Assembly (NCBI GenBank): GCA_025210295.1
Contig: JAOASC010000026.1
Coordinates: forward strand, 124,001 to 188,000
DNA: 64,000 nucleotides
Reading direction: 5' to 3'
Source of the DNA: Flavobacteriales bacterium
GTDB taxonomy: Bacteria; Bacteroidota; Bacteroidia; Flavobacteriales_D; Parvicellaceae
The position numbers were made by a program, and so were the translations under genes. Under the pieces are notes generated by a model. It was given only the letters and a program-made list of their open reading frames with translations. It searched no databases and was not told the DNA's origin. The first letter of the stretch is position 1, and every line of letters starts with the position of its first letter. Shown in pieces: positions 55,825 to 63,713 of the stretch.

Positions 55825-56259
55825 CTATTCTTTCTCAACAAGTTCTTTAATTTGTTGAAGTATTTGCCCAAGGCTATTTTCTGTATGACATTTATTCTCT
55901 TCATTGGAGAATCCAATTTGCTTCCATGTAAATAGAACGCGATTATTGGTTTGTTTTTCAAGCTTATAGATTACTGCGCAATAGTTTTCTGGGGTGTCTG
56001 GTAAACCAGAAAAGCCAGACCAATAATTGTATCGGATATATTCATTTTCAATGACCTCTAAAACATTTCCTTTATCTTGATACTTTTGACCATTAAATTC
56101 TCCTTCAAAACGAATTGTACTTCCAACGTTCCAATCGGATGTTGTTTGTGTACCAAATAGATATTGTTCAATTTTTTGAGGGTTTATTAAAGCATCCCAA
56201 ACAGCTTCGGGAGCTGCTTCTATTTCAATACTTTTATTGACTTTTAATGACTGGTCCAT
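55825..56259 (-). CDS. SRPBCC/AHSA1-like (START-fold) domain protein
   Basis: A 144-residue cytoplasmic protein with the activator-of-Hsp90 homologue (AHSA1) pattern: VNKSIEIEAAPEAVWDALIN at the front, GSTIRFEGEFNGQKYQDKGNV and YIRYNYWSGFSGLPDTPENY in the middle, and a long C-terminal helix (LGQILQQIKELVEKE). The fold has a hydrophobic pocket that binds small lipophilic ligands; the ligand is unknown. It lies 8 bases upstream of the nuclease gene and is probably co-transcribed, though a functional link is uncertain. Confidence 0.85.
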   Translation of the reverse strand: MDQSLKVNKSIEIEAAPEAVWDALINPQKIEQYLFGTQTTSDWNVGSTIRFEGEFNGQKYQDKGNVLEVIENEYIRYNYWSGFSGLPDTPENYCAVIYKLEKQTNNRVLFTWKQIGFSNEENKCHTENSLGQILQQIKELVEKE

Positions 56260-56310
56260 GGTAAGAATTTTTTAGCATTTAAAATTAAACAAATATTTGA
56301 ATAGGAGGAT

Positions 56311-57507
56311 TTATTGGTCTTTAAACTTAAAGCCTTTTTCATTTGCAGATTTCTTAATTGCTTCCAGCATAGAGTTTTCTAAGGAGTTTTCTTTATTCGT
56401 TGTTTTTTGTTGTTTAGTTATAAATGCCTCTCTCTTTTTTCCGAGCTCTTGAATTTGTTTTTTGAAAATGTTTCTTTTTCTCAAATTACCCAATAAGAAA
56501 GCTTGTTGTTCTTCTAAACTCATCTTCTGCATGATTTCTGGAAGTTCATCTTTACTTAAAGTGTTAAGAATGGTGGAGTCTTCTTCCATTTTGTCAATAA
56601 GGTCCCAGTTGGTGTTTTTATACATTTTGGAAGTTTTTGAAATGGTACGCGCTACATTATTTTCCATGCTATAGGATGTCGCGTTTAAGTCTTGTCTTTT
56701 TTGTTTGTCAGAAAAGGTAACCCAATGTTTCCCATATCCAATATAGGTGCTGTTTAATGAGTCATTAAGCGAACTAATCTGTACATCAAATGGAGAAGCA
56801 ATATACGTGGTTGTTTGGTCCATATCAATATTAAGGTATTCTCCTCCTGTGATGCGAGCTCCGTCTTCCCATCCAGTTGTTTTTCCATCAAGGTAATCAC
56901 CACAGTAGATTGTATTGATGATTATATTTTTTTCTTTAGCATTCGCGCAAGCCTTTTCGAAGTTGATCGGACCTTGAGTAAAGGTTTCATTTCCCGCTAT
57001 AAAAATGGCATTTAATCCATCTTGTTTTTGTCCCCATTCTAATTGATTGATTGCTGACTGGATGACGTATCCACAATATTCACTTCCTCCATTTGTTTTT
57101 AGTTCAAATAATCTTTCAGAAATTTCATCTAAATCATTGGTTAATGGTGCGATTTGCCTAACGAATCCATCAGTCACGACTAAATGATCATTACCATATT
57201 CATATAAAGCAATTTTAATAGCAGCTTCCTCTCCTTCTTTATTAGCTTTTGTTAGTTGATTGATTATTTTCCAAAGCTGAGATTTTGCTTGTTCAATTAA
57301 GCCATCCATACTGTTGCTGGTGTCTAGCAATAATGCGATGTTAATAGTCTTAGAGCTTCCCGAAGTCACCGTTTCAGCAGTTTCGCTGGTGTCTTTTGGT
57401 ACTGTGCTAATGTTTTTATCGGTTGTATTTTTACATGCGGATAGAAGAAGAATGCCAGATAGAAAAAACAGGTTGATTATTTTCAATGTTTGATAGCTTT
57501 TTATCAT
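56311..57507 (-). CDS. von Willebrand factor A domain lipoprotein
   Basis: A 398-residue lipoprotein (lipobox LLSAC, Cys25). The vWA domain (about residues 54-245) has a complete MIDAS metal site opening DTSNS (Asp62-Ser66) and the following LIEQAKSQLWKIINQL helix; the later TNGGSEYCGY and AGNETF segments supply the other MIDAS positions. A C-terminal helical, lysine/glutamate-rich part follows (about 290-398, EEQQAFLLGNLRKRNIFKKQIQ). A metal-dependent protein-interaction function at the envelope is inferred. It is the first gene of a possible three-gene minus-strand group with the SRPBCC and nuclease genes (51-base gap). Confidence 0.85.
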   Translation of the reverse strand: MIKSYQTLKIINLFFLSGILLLSACKNTTDKNISTVPKDTSETAETVTSGSSKTINIALLLDTSNSMDGLIEQAKSQLWKIINQLTKANKEGEEAAIKIALYEYGNDHLVVTDGFVRQIAPLTNDLDEISERLFELKTNGGSEYCGYVIQSAINQLEWGQKQDGLNAIFIAGNETFTQGPINFEKACANAKEKNIIINTIYCGDYLDGKTTGWEDGARITGGEYLNIDMDQTTTYIASPFDVQISSLNDSLNSTYIGYGKHWVTFSDKQKRQDLNATSYSMENNVARTISKTSKMYKNTNWDLIDKMEEDSTILNTLSKDELPEIMQKMSLEEQQAFLLGNLRKRNIFKKQIQELGKKREAFITKQQKTTNKENSLENSMLEAIKKSANEKGFKFKDQ

Positions 57508-57672
57508 AAAGATACTTTTTTAGTCATATTAGAATTAATGAATGAAAATTACAATTCACTTTTGGTATCAGCAATAGGGATATATATAAAAAATCATAAA
57601 TAATTAAAGTATCATACTCGATTATGTAGTATTTTAGCGTGAAATTGACTAGCTACACAAAAACTTAAGAAT

Positions 57673-58446
57673 ATGAAAACAAAAGAAGAAATTGTAAATA
57701 ATTGGTTGCCAAGATATACAGGGGTAGAGTTAGAGGACTTTGGAAAAACAATTCTATTGACCAATTTTAATAATTATGTAGAATTATTTGCTCAAAAGTA
57801 TGGCGTTGAGATTGATGGTAAAAACAAGGCGATGCCAAGTGCAACAGCAGATGATATTACCATTATTAACTTTGGAATGGGTGCTGCAAATGCTGCAACA
57901 ATTATGGACTTGTTGGGAGCAATAAGACCTAAAGGTGTTTTATTTTTAGGGAAATGTGGAGGCTTAAAAAAGAAGAATAAAATAGGGGATATGATCTTAC
58001 CTATTGCCGCTATCAAAGGAGAAGGGGCTTCCAATAATTACTTTCCTGTTGAAGTACCAGCCTTACCAGCTTTTAATTTGCAAAGGGCTGTTTCACACGC
58101 TACTAGAGAGCACGATTTAGATTATTGGACAGGAACTGTTTATACAACAAGTAGAAGAGTTTGGGAGCACGATAATAAATTTAAGAAGTACTTGCGTAAA
58201 ATTAGAGCAATGGCTATCGATATGGAAACTTCAGCAATTTTTACAGGAGGTTTTGCCAATAAAATACCTGCAGGAGCTTTGTTGCTAGTTTCAGATCAAC
58301 CAATGGTTCCTGAAGGCGTAAAAACCGATAAAAGCGATAACAGTGTAACGGCTAATTTTGTTGAAAAACACATCCAAATTGGAATAGATGCGCTTAAAGA
58401 AATTATGAATAAAGGAGAGACAGTAAAGCATTTACGCTTTATGTAA
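57673..58446 (+). CDS. amn: AMP nucleosidase
   Basis: Cleaves AMP to adenine and ribose 5-phosphate, adjusting adenylate pools. The 257-residue sequence (NNWLPRYTGVELEDFGKTIL start, INFGMGAANAATIMDLLGA, LFLGKCGGLKKKNKIGD, MAIDMETSAIFTGGFANKIP, LLVSDQPMVPEGVKT) fits the short Bacteroidota amn group of the phosphorylase/nucleosidase fold, which lacks the extra N-terminal domain of the E. coli protein of about 480 residues. The METSA glutamate is the expected substrate-binding residue. It is followed after 20 bases by a membrane protein and then holA. Confidence 0.92.
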   Translation: MKTKEEIVNNWLPRYTGVELEDFGKTILLTNFNNYVELFAQKYGVEIDGKNKAMPSATADDITIINFGMGAANAATIMDLLGAIRPKGVLFLGKCGGLKKKNKIGDMILPIAAIKGEGASNNYFPVEVPALPAFNLQRAVSHATREHDLDYWTGTVYTTSRRVWEHDNKFKKYLRKIRAMAIDMETSAIFTGGFANKIPAGALLLVSDQPMVPEGVKTDKSDNSVTANFVEKHIQIGIDALKEIMNKGETVKHLRFM

Positions 58447-58466
58447 TTAACCCAAAATAAATTCAG

Positions 58467-58922
58467 ATGGTTGTGATCGTTATTAGGAATGTTCTAGCAG
58501 TTGTGCTAGGGTGGTTTATTGGCAGTGTCGTAAATATGGGACTTGTAAACCTAGGGCATCAAGTTTTTCCAATGGAAGGTGTTGATATGAATAATATGAC
58601 TGCCTTAGCTGAAATTATGCCTAGTTTAGGAGCTGAACATTTTATTTTTCCATTTTTAGCTCATGCCTTAGGAACTTTTGTGGGGGCTATAGTTGCTGCG
58701 CTGATAGCTGGGAGCAGAAAGAAAACGTTTGCGTTAGTTATTGGTGGATTATTTTTGATAGGAGGTATTGCTGTAAATATCATGCTTCCTGGTCCAATAT
58801 GGTTTGCAGCACTAGATGTTTTGTTAGCATATATTCCCATGGCATTATTAGGATGGATACTTGTTCATCGACTATTCGGCAATCAAAAAGAGGAAATCAT
58901 CTCTGAGCTTATTGATGATTAG
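58467..58922 (+). CDS. Four-helix membrane protein of unknown function
   Basis: A 151-residue integral membrane protein with about four hydrophobic segments (VRN-type N-terminal helix VLAVVLGWFIGSVVNMGLV, FIFPFLAHALGTFVGAIVAALIAG, FALVIGGLFLIGGIAVNIML and FAALDVLLAYIPMALLGWIL) and a short acidic tail. No family recognised with certainty. Gly-rich helices and the PFLAHALG motif are its clearest marks. It lies 20 bases after amn and 26 bases before holA, so the three probably form one transcript. Confidence 0.75.
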   Translation: MVVIVIRNVLAVVLGWFIGSVVNMGLVNLGHQVFPMEGVDMNNMTALAEIMPSLGAEHFIFPFLAHALGTFVGAIVAALIAGSRKKTFALVIGGLFLIGGIAVNIMLPGPIWFAALDVLLAYIPMALLGWILVHRLFGNQKEEIISELIDD

Positions 58923-58948
58923 TTACAATAAAATTGGGGAAATAACTT

Positions 58949-59953
58949 ATGACATACGAAGAGGTATTTAAAGAGTTAAAGCAAAAGGTTTATAAACCGA
59001 TTTACTTTTTACAAGGGGAAGAGTCTTATTTTATTGATAAGATATCAGATTATATTGCTCACCATGTTTTAGATGAATCTGAACGAGATTTTAATCAAAC
59101 GGTTGTCTATGGCCGAGATACAACTATCCAAGATATTGTAAACATGGCTAAGCGTTATCCGATGATGAGTGAATATCAAGTGGTAATTGTTAAGGAAGCA
59201 CAAGACCTTTCTCGTTCGGTTGAAAATTTAAGCGCTTATTTAGGGCAAATTATGCCATCTACAATTTTAGTGTTCAATTATAAGTATAAGAAGTTAGATG
59301 GACGAAAAGCATTAGGGAAGGAGTTAAAAAAGAAAGGTTACTTATTTACTTCAGATAAAGTAAAAGACTATAAATTACCAGACTGGATTATTAGCTATTG
59401 CAATTCAGAACATTTAGCAATTAACCCTAGAACAGCTCATATTTTAAGTGAGTATTTAGGGAATGATCTCAATAAGATTGCTAATACTCTGGAGAAGTTA
59501 AAAGTAGTAATGGATGGAGATACAGAAGTTACCGAAGAACTGATCCAAAAAAATGTAGGAATATCTAAAGAATACAACACTTTTGAATTGAATAATGCCT
59601 TAGGTGAAAAAGATGTTTATAAAGCGAATTTAATTGCCAATCATTTTGGTCAGAATCCTAAGAATTACCCACTTGTGGTAACCTTAGGTGTAATATATGG
59701 GTATTTTACTAAACTGATTAAATATCACCAATATGCTGGGCAAATTGATGATCGTGGATTAGCGCAGAAAATGGGAGTGCATCCATTTATTTTAAAAGAA
59801 TATCAAAAAGCTGCTCGTAATTATAGTATGAATAAGATTGCACGAATATTTGGTTATTTAAGACAGTATGATTTAGCATCAAAAGGGGTCGATAATGCCT
59901 CTACATCTGATGGGGAATTACTCAAGGAGTTAGTTTATAAAATTTTACATTAG
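58949..59953 (+). CDS. holA: DNA polymerase III delta subunit
   Basis: Clamp-loader subunit that opens the beta sliding clamp. The 334-residue sequence fits HolA: KPIYFLQGEESYFIDKISDY at the front (the degenerate nucleotide-binding region), YPMMSEYQVVIVKEAQDL, TILVFNYKYKKLDGRKALGK and a helical C-terminal collar domain (NNALGEKDVYKANLIANHF, KIARIFGYLRQYDLASKGVD). Last gene of amn-membrane protein-holA, followed by a strong terminator. Confidence 0.93.
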   Translation: MTYEEVFKELKQKVYKPIYFLQGEESYFIDKISDYIAHHVLDESERDFNQTVVYGRDTTIQDIVNMAKRYPMMSEYQVVIVKEAQDLSRSVENLSAYLGQIMPSTILVFNYKYKKLDGRKALGKELKKKGYLFTSDKVKDYKLPDWIISYCNSEHLAINPRTAHILSEYLGNDLNKIANTLEKLKVVMDGDTEVTEELIQKNVGISKEYNTFELNNALGEKDVYKANLIANHFGQNPKNYPLVVTLGVIYGYFTKLIKYHQYAGQIDDRGLAQKMGVHPFILKEYQKAARNYSMNKIARIFGYLRQYDLASKGVDNASTSDGELLKELVYKILH

Positions 59954-59958
59954 GATAT

Positions 59959-59996
59959 AAAAAAAGGAAGTAATTTTAAATTACTTCCTTTTTTAT
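59959..59996. terminator. Terminator of holA
   Basis: Near-perfect palindrome aaaaaaggaagtaattt / aaattacttcctttttt with flanking A and T runs, between converging genes. Probably bidirectional. Confidence 0.85.
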
Positions 59997-60018
59997 TTAA
60001 AGTCTAATTCTTTTAGAA

Positions 60019-60666
60019 TTACATTCCCATGCTCTTCTTGAATTCTTCCATAGTCATTTTAGAAAAACCTTCAGGAACTTCAAATTCTGAAGCTGCTACT
60101 TTTTCTTTAGAAACAGATTTCGCTGTAACAATCATCGTTAATCCTTGACTTAAAATAGTGTACTCTAAAGGAAAACCTTTTAACCCTTTAAGTTTATCAT
60201 TGGCAGCAGAAGGAATTTCTTCAGTATAATAAACATCCATTTCCATTTCTTCACCATTTTCATCTTCTAAAGTCATGATAGCATGCTTACATTTATGCCC
60301 TGCAATCTTCTTCGTTTTATCGTCGTATTTGAAGTTTGGCTGTACTTCCTCTTTTAATTCCTCTTCTGTTGGAGCAGGAAGATCAATGGCCATTTTTTGT
60401 CCCATCATATCCATTAATAAGATACTAGATTTTGCTTTGGTATCTGTAATAACAATTTGAGACCCCATCATCGTGTTTTGGATGACTTTAGTTTTACTTT
60501 TTCCAATTAACATACTCATTTCCGAAGGTAACATCGAACGTTGAGCTTCCATAGCTTCAGGTAATTCGTAATCTAATCCATAAACTACTTTTCCTTCAAA
60601 TTGAGCAAAAGTACTTCCTACAAAAATTGCTATAACTGATAATAGCGAAAACATTTTCTTTTTCAT
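60019..60666 (-). CDS. Exported DUF4412-like protein
   Basis: 215 residues from the ATG at 60666, which opens a clean signal peptide (KKKMFSLLSVIAIFVGSTFAQ); the start eight codons upstream is less likely. The mature part is beta-rich: GKVVYGLDY, VIQNTMMGSQIVITDTKAKS, SILLMDMMGQKMAI, IAGHKCKHAIMTLEDENGEE, YYTEEI and a final SEFEVPEGFSKMTMEEF. This is the pattern of DUF4412-type envelope proteins (LolA-like fold suggested for relatives). It is homologous to the lipoprotein encoded just upstream (60719-61414). Molecular role unknown. Confidence 0.78.
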   Translation of the reverse strand: MKKKMFSLLSVIAIFVGSTFAQFEGKVVYGLDYELPEAMEAQRSMLPSEMSMLIGKSKTKVIQNTMMGSQIVITDTKAKSSILLMDMMGQKMAIDLPAPTEEELKEEVQPNFKYDDKTKKIAGHKCKHAIMTLEDENGEEMEMDVYYTEEIPSAANDKLKGLKGFPLEYTILSQGLTMIVTAKSVSKEKVAASEFEVPEGFSKMTMEEFKKSMGM

Positions 60667-60718
60667 TGTGATAAATTTAGTGTGATTCATTAGAATCTTT
60701 AAGTAAATTAAGATTTTG

Positions 60719-61414
60719 TTATAAATTGTTGAATAACTCTTCTACTTCATACAACATTCGTTCCAAAGGTACTTTTTTATAATTAGCCGGAATATTAAAA
60801 GTACTGTCACTAACTATTGTATCCATTATTTCAGTAGCTCTAAATCGCATTAGAAGACCAAACTGATCGACCTCATAACCTAAAAGTACCCCATCTAATT
60901 CTCTGTATGGGTTACACCAGTTAGGAGCTTCAAGCCCAATTTCTTGAGTCTCATATACCTCTCCATCATATCCATCGTTTAGGTTGTCAAAAACCCCCAT
61001 GTGTTTGGTGCATAACATCCCTGCAATAGAATCAGTAGTATTTAACGGAATAATATCTGGAATACCATTCTTTTGAATCATTGTATCTGTTAAAGCTGCA
61101 TCTAGTTCTGCGTAATATTGCTTCTGACCTAAACGCATTGTCATAATTAAGATACTGTCTTTACAATTAGCTATCAATGAAGTGGCAAAAATAGATTTTT
61201 CAATGGTGTTTTTATACATCCCATCTTTAAACTCAAAGGTCATTTTTGAAGGTAACATCGTCTTCATAAAAGGATCCTTAAAATACGGATAGGTAACATC
61301 ATAATAAATAATACCCTTAGTTATTCTATTATCTTTTTCTTTACAGCCTGTAAAAACAAGAGTTGATAGAATAACTAACAATAGTGTATATGATATGTAA
61401 TGTTTAATGTTCAT
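60719..61414 (-). CDS. Lipoprotein paralogous to the DUF4412-like neighbour
   Basis: A 231-residue lipoprotein (lipobox VFTGC, Cys24). The same block order as the next gene is visible: GIIYYDVTYP, MLPSKMTFEF, NTIEKSIFATSLIANCKDSI, ILIMTMRLGQKQYYAEL, IAGMLCTKHMGVF, VYETQEIG, LLGYEVDQFGLLMRFRATEI and a final FNIPANYKKVPLERM. It therefore arose by tandem duplication, with one copy lipid-anchored and one soluble or signal-peptidase-I processed. 52 bases separate the two genes on the same strand. Function unknown. Confidence 0.75.
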   Translation of the reverse strand: MNIKHYISYTLLLVILSTLVFTGCKEKDNRITKGIIYYDVTYPYFKDPFMKTMLPSKMTFEFKDGMYKNTIEKSIFATSLIANCKDSILIMTMRLGQKQYYAELDAALTDTMIQKNGIPDIIPLNTTDSIAGMLCTKHMGVFDNLNDGYDGEVYETQEIGLEAPNWCNPYRELDGVLLGYEVDQFGLLMRFRATEIMDTIVSDSTFNIPANYKKVPLERMLYEVEELFNNL

Positions 61415-61547
61415 TGATTCAAAATATGAATACTAACCCACAAATATAAATTATTTTTTAAGATATAAAATACTTTTTTAGTATCTGATGATAATATTCA
61501 TTCAATCCATTGCGAAATAAGGAAAAATAAGGGTGTTGAACATGTTT

Positions 61548-61973
61548 TTATAGAAATAATCCCCTTTTTGACATTGGATAAATGTTAAATGTACCCATTC
61601 CCTTAGAGACTAATTCTCCAGTTTCTTGTTTGATAATTTTGGCCGTAGTTACAATTAAACTCTTTCCCTCAAATTCAATTTCTCCTGAGGCTAATAAGTA
61701 ATCGTTTTTAAAAATAGGCTTGAAATAGTTAATCTTAAATTCTACTGTGGAAACTAAATTGCCATTGTCATAAACCTTTGATAGTGCTGTAGTACCTAAA
61801 ATAGCATCCATCATAGCTGCTACAATAGCACCGTGACCAACTCTTGGCGAGCTTAAATGTTGTTCTTCAACATGAAGTTCGTAAGTAATAACACCTGGAG
61901 CTTTTACTGTTAGTTTTAACCCAAACTCTTTGTCAAAATTATTGTACTTTTCGTATAGCTCTTGTGCGGTCAT
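61548..61973 (-). CDS. Hotdog-fold thioesterase (PaaI-like)
   Basis: 141 residues from ATG 61973 (TAQELYEKYNNFDKEF). The TTG at 61994 would overlap the upstream glycosyltransferase by seven bases and is less likely. The hotdog signature is VGHGAIVAAMMDAILGTTAL (central helix) with the family's following STVEFKINYFKPIFKNDYLLASGEI strands. Probably hydrolyses acyl-CoA thioesters, but the acyl group is unknown. Directly follows the glycosyltransferase on the same strand with a 14-base gap. Confidence 0.85.
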   Translation of the reverse strand: MTAQELYEKYNNFDKEFGLKLTVKAPGVITYELHVEEQHLSSPRVGHGAIVAAMMDAILGTTALSKVYDNGNLVSTVEFKINYFKPIFKNDYLLASGEIEFEGKSLIVTTAKIIKQETGELVSKGMGTFNIYPMSKRGLFL

Positions 61974-61987
61974 ATCTACTATATTTT

Positions 61988-62977
61988 TTAACAAAAATAA
62001 TAATAATCGTTGGAATTGACCTCATTTAACTTTATTTGGCTTAAATCTTTCGATGAAGCTATTGTTACAATAAGTTGGCTGTTTTCTATGGTTTGTGCAC
62101 TGTTTTGTAAAATTTTACCATAAATATTATGACCAATTTTAGATTCGATTCCACAAAGCCAATGGAAATCAATATTAGAAGCAATTAATAGTTTCGCAAT
62201 TGTTTTTCCTTTTTTTCCTGCTCCTAACAAATACAGTGGGGAATTATGTTTGAGGTCCAGGTCGATAAAAGCTTGAACTTTTAATGATAAAAAACGGTTG
62301 TCTTTATAATGGTGATGCGTTCTTGAGGTTCGCGTTGTATAATCACGCCAATGATGGACTTGATTAGGGGTGCCTACAGGTTTAAGTTTTGCTTTATACA
62401 TCCTAAAAGCTAGTTCATAGTCTTCAGGATAAATGTTCGCGTTGAAAGCTCCAATTTGGTCAAATGTTGTTCTTAATAACATCCAACTGGGAGAAGGAAT
62501 GGGGCATTCTTTGTAAATCTCTGAAAAACTATTTTGCTGTTCTGCCAATTGGTTAATCCAGTTTTGATAATTCAAATAGCCATTCCCAATAGCTGTTCCA
62601 TCAGCTTTAAAATAATAAACTTTTCCAATGGCTACAGTGTTGGGACCATGAGTATCTATGGTGTCTTTTAGCTGCTGTATTTTTTCATTAGTACAGATGT
62701 CATCGGCATCCATTCTAGTAATGTATTGGCCTTGAGCTAATGCATAGCCAGTTTTTAATGCTTCAATTATGCCCTGTCCTGTATTGTTGATGTTTTTGAT
62801 TCTATGGTCGTTTTGAAGAGAGGCTTGTACTAGGTTAAAACTTTCGTCTTCAGAATGATCATTGACGGCAATTAATTCCCAATTTAAATAAGTTTGATTG
62901 ATTAAAGAATCAAGCGTTTCTTGCAAGAATTCTTCACAATTCTTATAGGGCATTATGATAGAAACTAAATCGGTCAT
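61988..62977 (-). CDS. Family 2 glycosyltransferase fused to a nucleotide-binding-like tail
   Basis: A 329-residue protein. Residues 1-235 are a GT-A fold family 2 glycosyltransferase: VSIIMPYKNCEEFLQETLDS, ELIAVNDHSEDES, and the metal-binding DxD in ITRMDADDI (about residue 94). The usual domain ends there, and residues of about 240-329 add a second module opening LYLLGAGKKGKTIAKLLIAS, a GxGxxG-like Rossmann start similar to the N-terminal part of PglD-type sugar acyltransferases. The final strand is YYYFC. Likely adds a sugar during surface polysaccharide or glycoprotein synthesis. No membrane segment is visible. Confidence 0.85.
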   Translation of the reverse strand: MTDLVSIIMPYKNCEEFLQETLDSLINQTYLNWELIAVNDHSEDESFNLVQASLQNDHRIKNINNTGQGIIEALKTGYALAQGQYITRMDADDICTNEKIQQLKDTIDTHGPNTVAIGKVYYFKADGTAIGNGYLNYQNWINQLAEQQNSFSEIYKECPIPSPSWMLLRTTFDQIGAFNANIYPEDYELAFRMYKAKLKPVGTPNQVHHWRDYTTRTSRTHHHYKDNRFLSLKVQAFIDLDLKHNSPLYLLGAGKKGKTIAKLLIASNIDFHWLCGIESKIGHNIYGKILQNSAQTIENSQLIVTIASSKDLSQIKLNEVNSNDYYYFC

Positions 62978-63074
62978 TGTATATTGTTAATTGCGAATAC
63001 GAAATTAATTATAAAATTGAATTGATGGCTTAGGTAATTTCTACTATCTTTAAAAACGAAGTTAATTGTAAATT

Positions 63075-63662
63075 ATGATATACGAATTTAATGGGTTTAA
63101 ACCCGTAATTCATGAAAGTGCATTCATTCATCCACAAGCCAATGTAACAGGGAATGTATTTATAGGAAAGGATGTATATATTGGACCTAATTGCGTGTTA
63201 AGAGGAGATTGGGGAAAAATTGTAATAGAAGACGGTTGTAATGTTCAGGAAAATTGCACGGTCCACATGTTTCCAGGTACCACTACAAGATTAAAGGCTG
63301 GTGCGCACATTGGACATGGAGCGATTATTCATGGGGGAACTATTGGGAAAAATTCATTGATTGGAATGAATGCTGTAGTCATGGATAATGTGGTCGTTGG
63401 TGATGAATCAATAGTAGGTGCACTTTGTTTTGTGCCTGCAAAAACCATCATTCCTAATCGTAAAATTGTAGTAGGAAATCCAGCAAAAGTTGTTAAGGAT
63501 GTCACTGATAAAATGTTGGAATGGAAGACTAAGGGTACAGCATTGTATCAACAATTACCCGAAGACTGTCGAAACACATTAAAAGAGTGTGAACCCTTAA
63601 GAGAGCCAGAACCTAATCGCCCTGATCAAGAAGTTTTATTTAAGATTTGGAAGGAGACTTGA
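63075..63662 (+). CDS. Gamma-carbonic-anhydrase-like hexapeptide-repeat protein (PaaY/YrdA family)
   Basis: A 195-residue left-handed beta-helix protein made of hexapeptide repeats (ANVTGNVFIGKDVYIGPNCV and NSLIGMNAVVMDNVVVGDES). Candidate zinc ligands are His64, His81 and His86 (the GHGAIIHG pattern), as in gamma-carbonic anhydrases and PaaY. The C-terminal tail (YQQLPEDCRNTLKECEPLRE) resembles PaaY of the phenylacetate pathway, which is a thioesterase; no other paa gene is visible here, though a PaaI-like thioesterase lies 1.1 kb away. Activity could be carbonic anhydrase or acyl-CoA hydrolysis. Confidence 0.88.
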   Translation: MIYEFNGFKPVIHESAFIHPQANVTGNVFIGKDVYIGPNCVLRGDWGKIVIEDGCNVQENCTVHMFPGTTTRLKAGAHIGHGAIIHGGTIGKNSLIGMNAVVMDNVVVGDESIVGALCFVPAKTIIPNRKIVVGNPAKVVKDVTDKMLEWKTKGTALYQQLPEDCRNTLKECEPLREPEPNRPDQEVLFKIWKET

Positions 63663-63713
63663 TCCATTGTTTATGGTTTGAATTAAGTGTGAAAGACGCT
63701 TTGTTAGCGTAGG

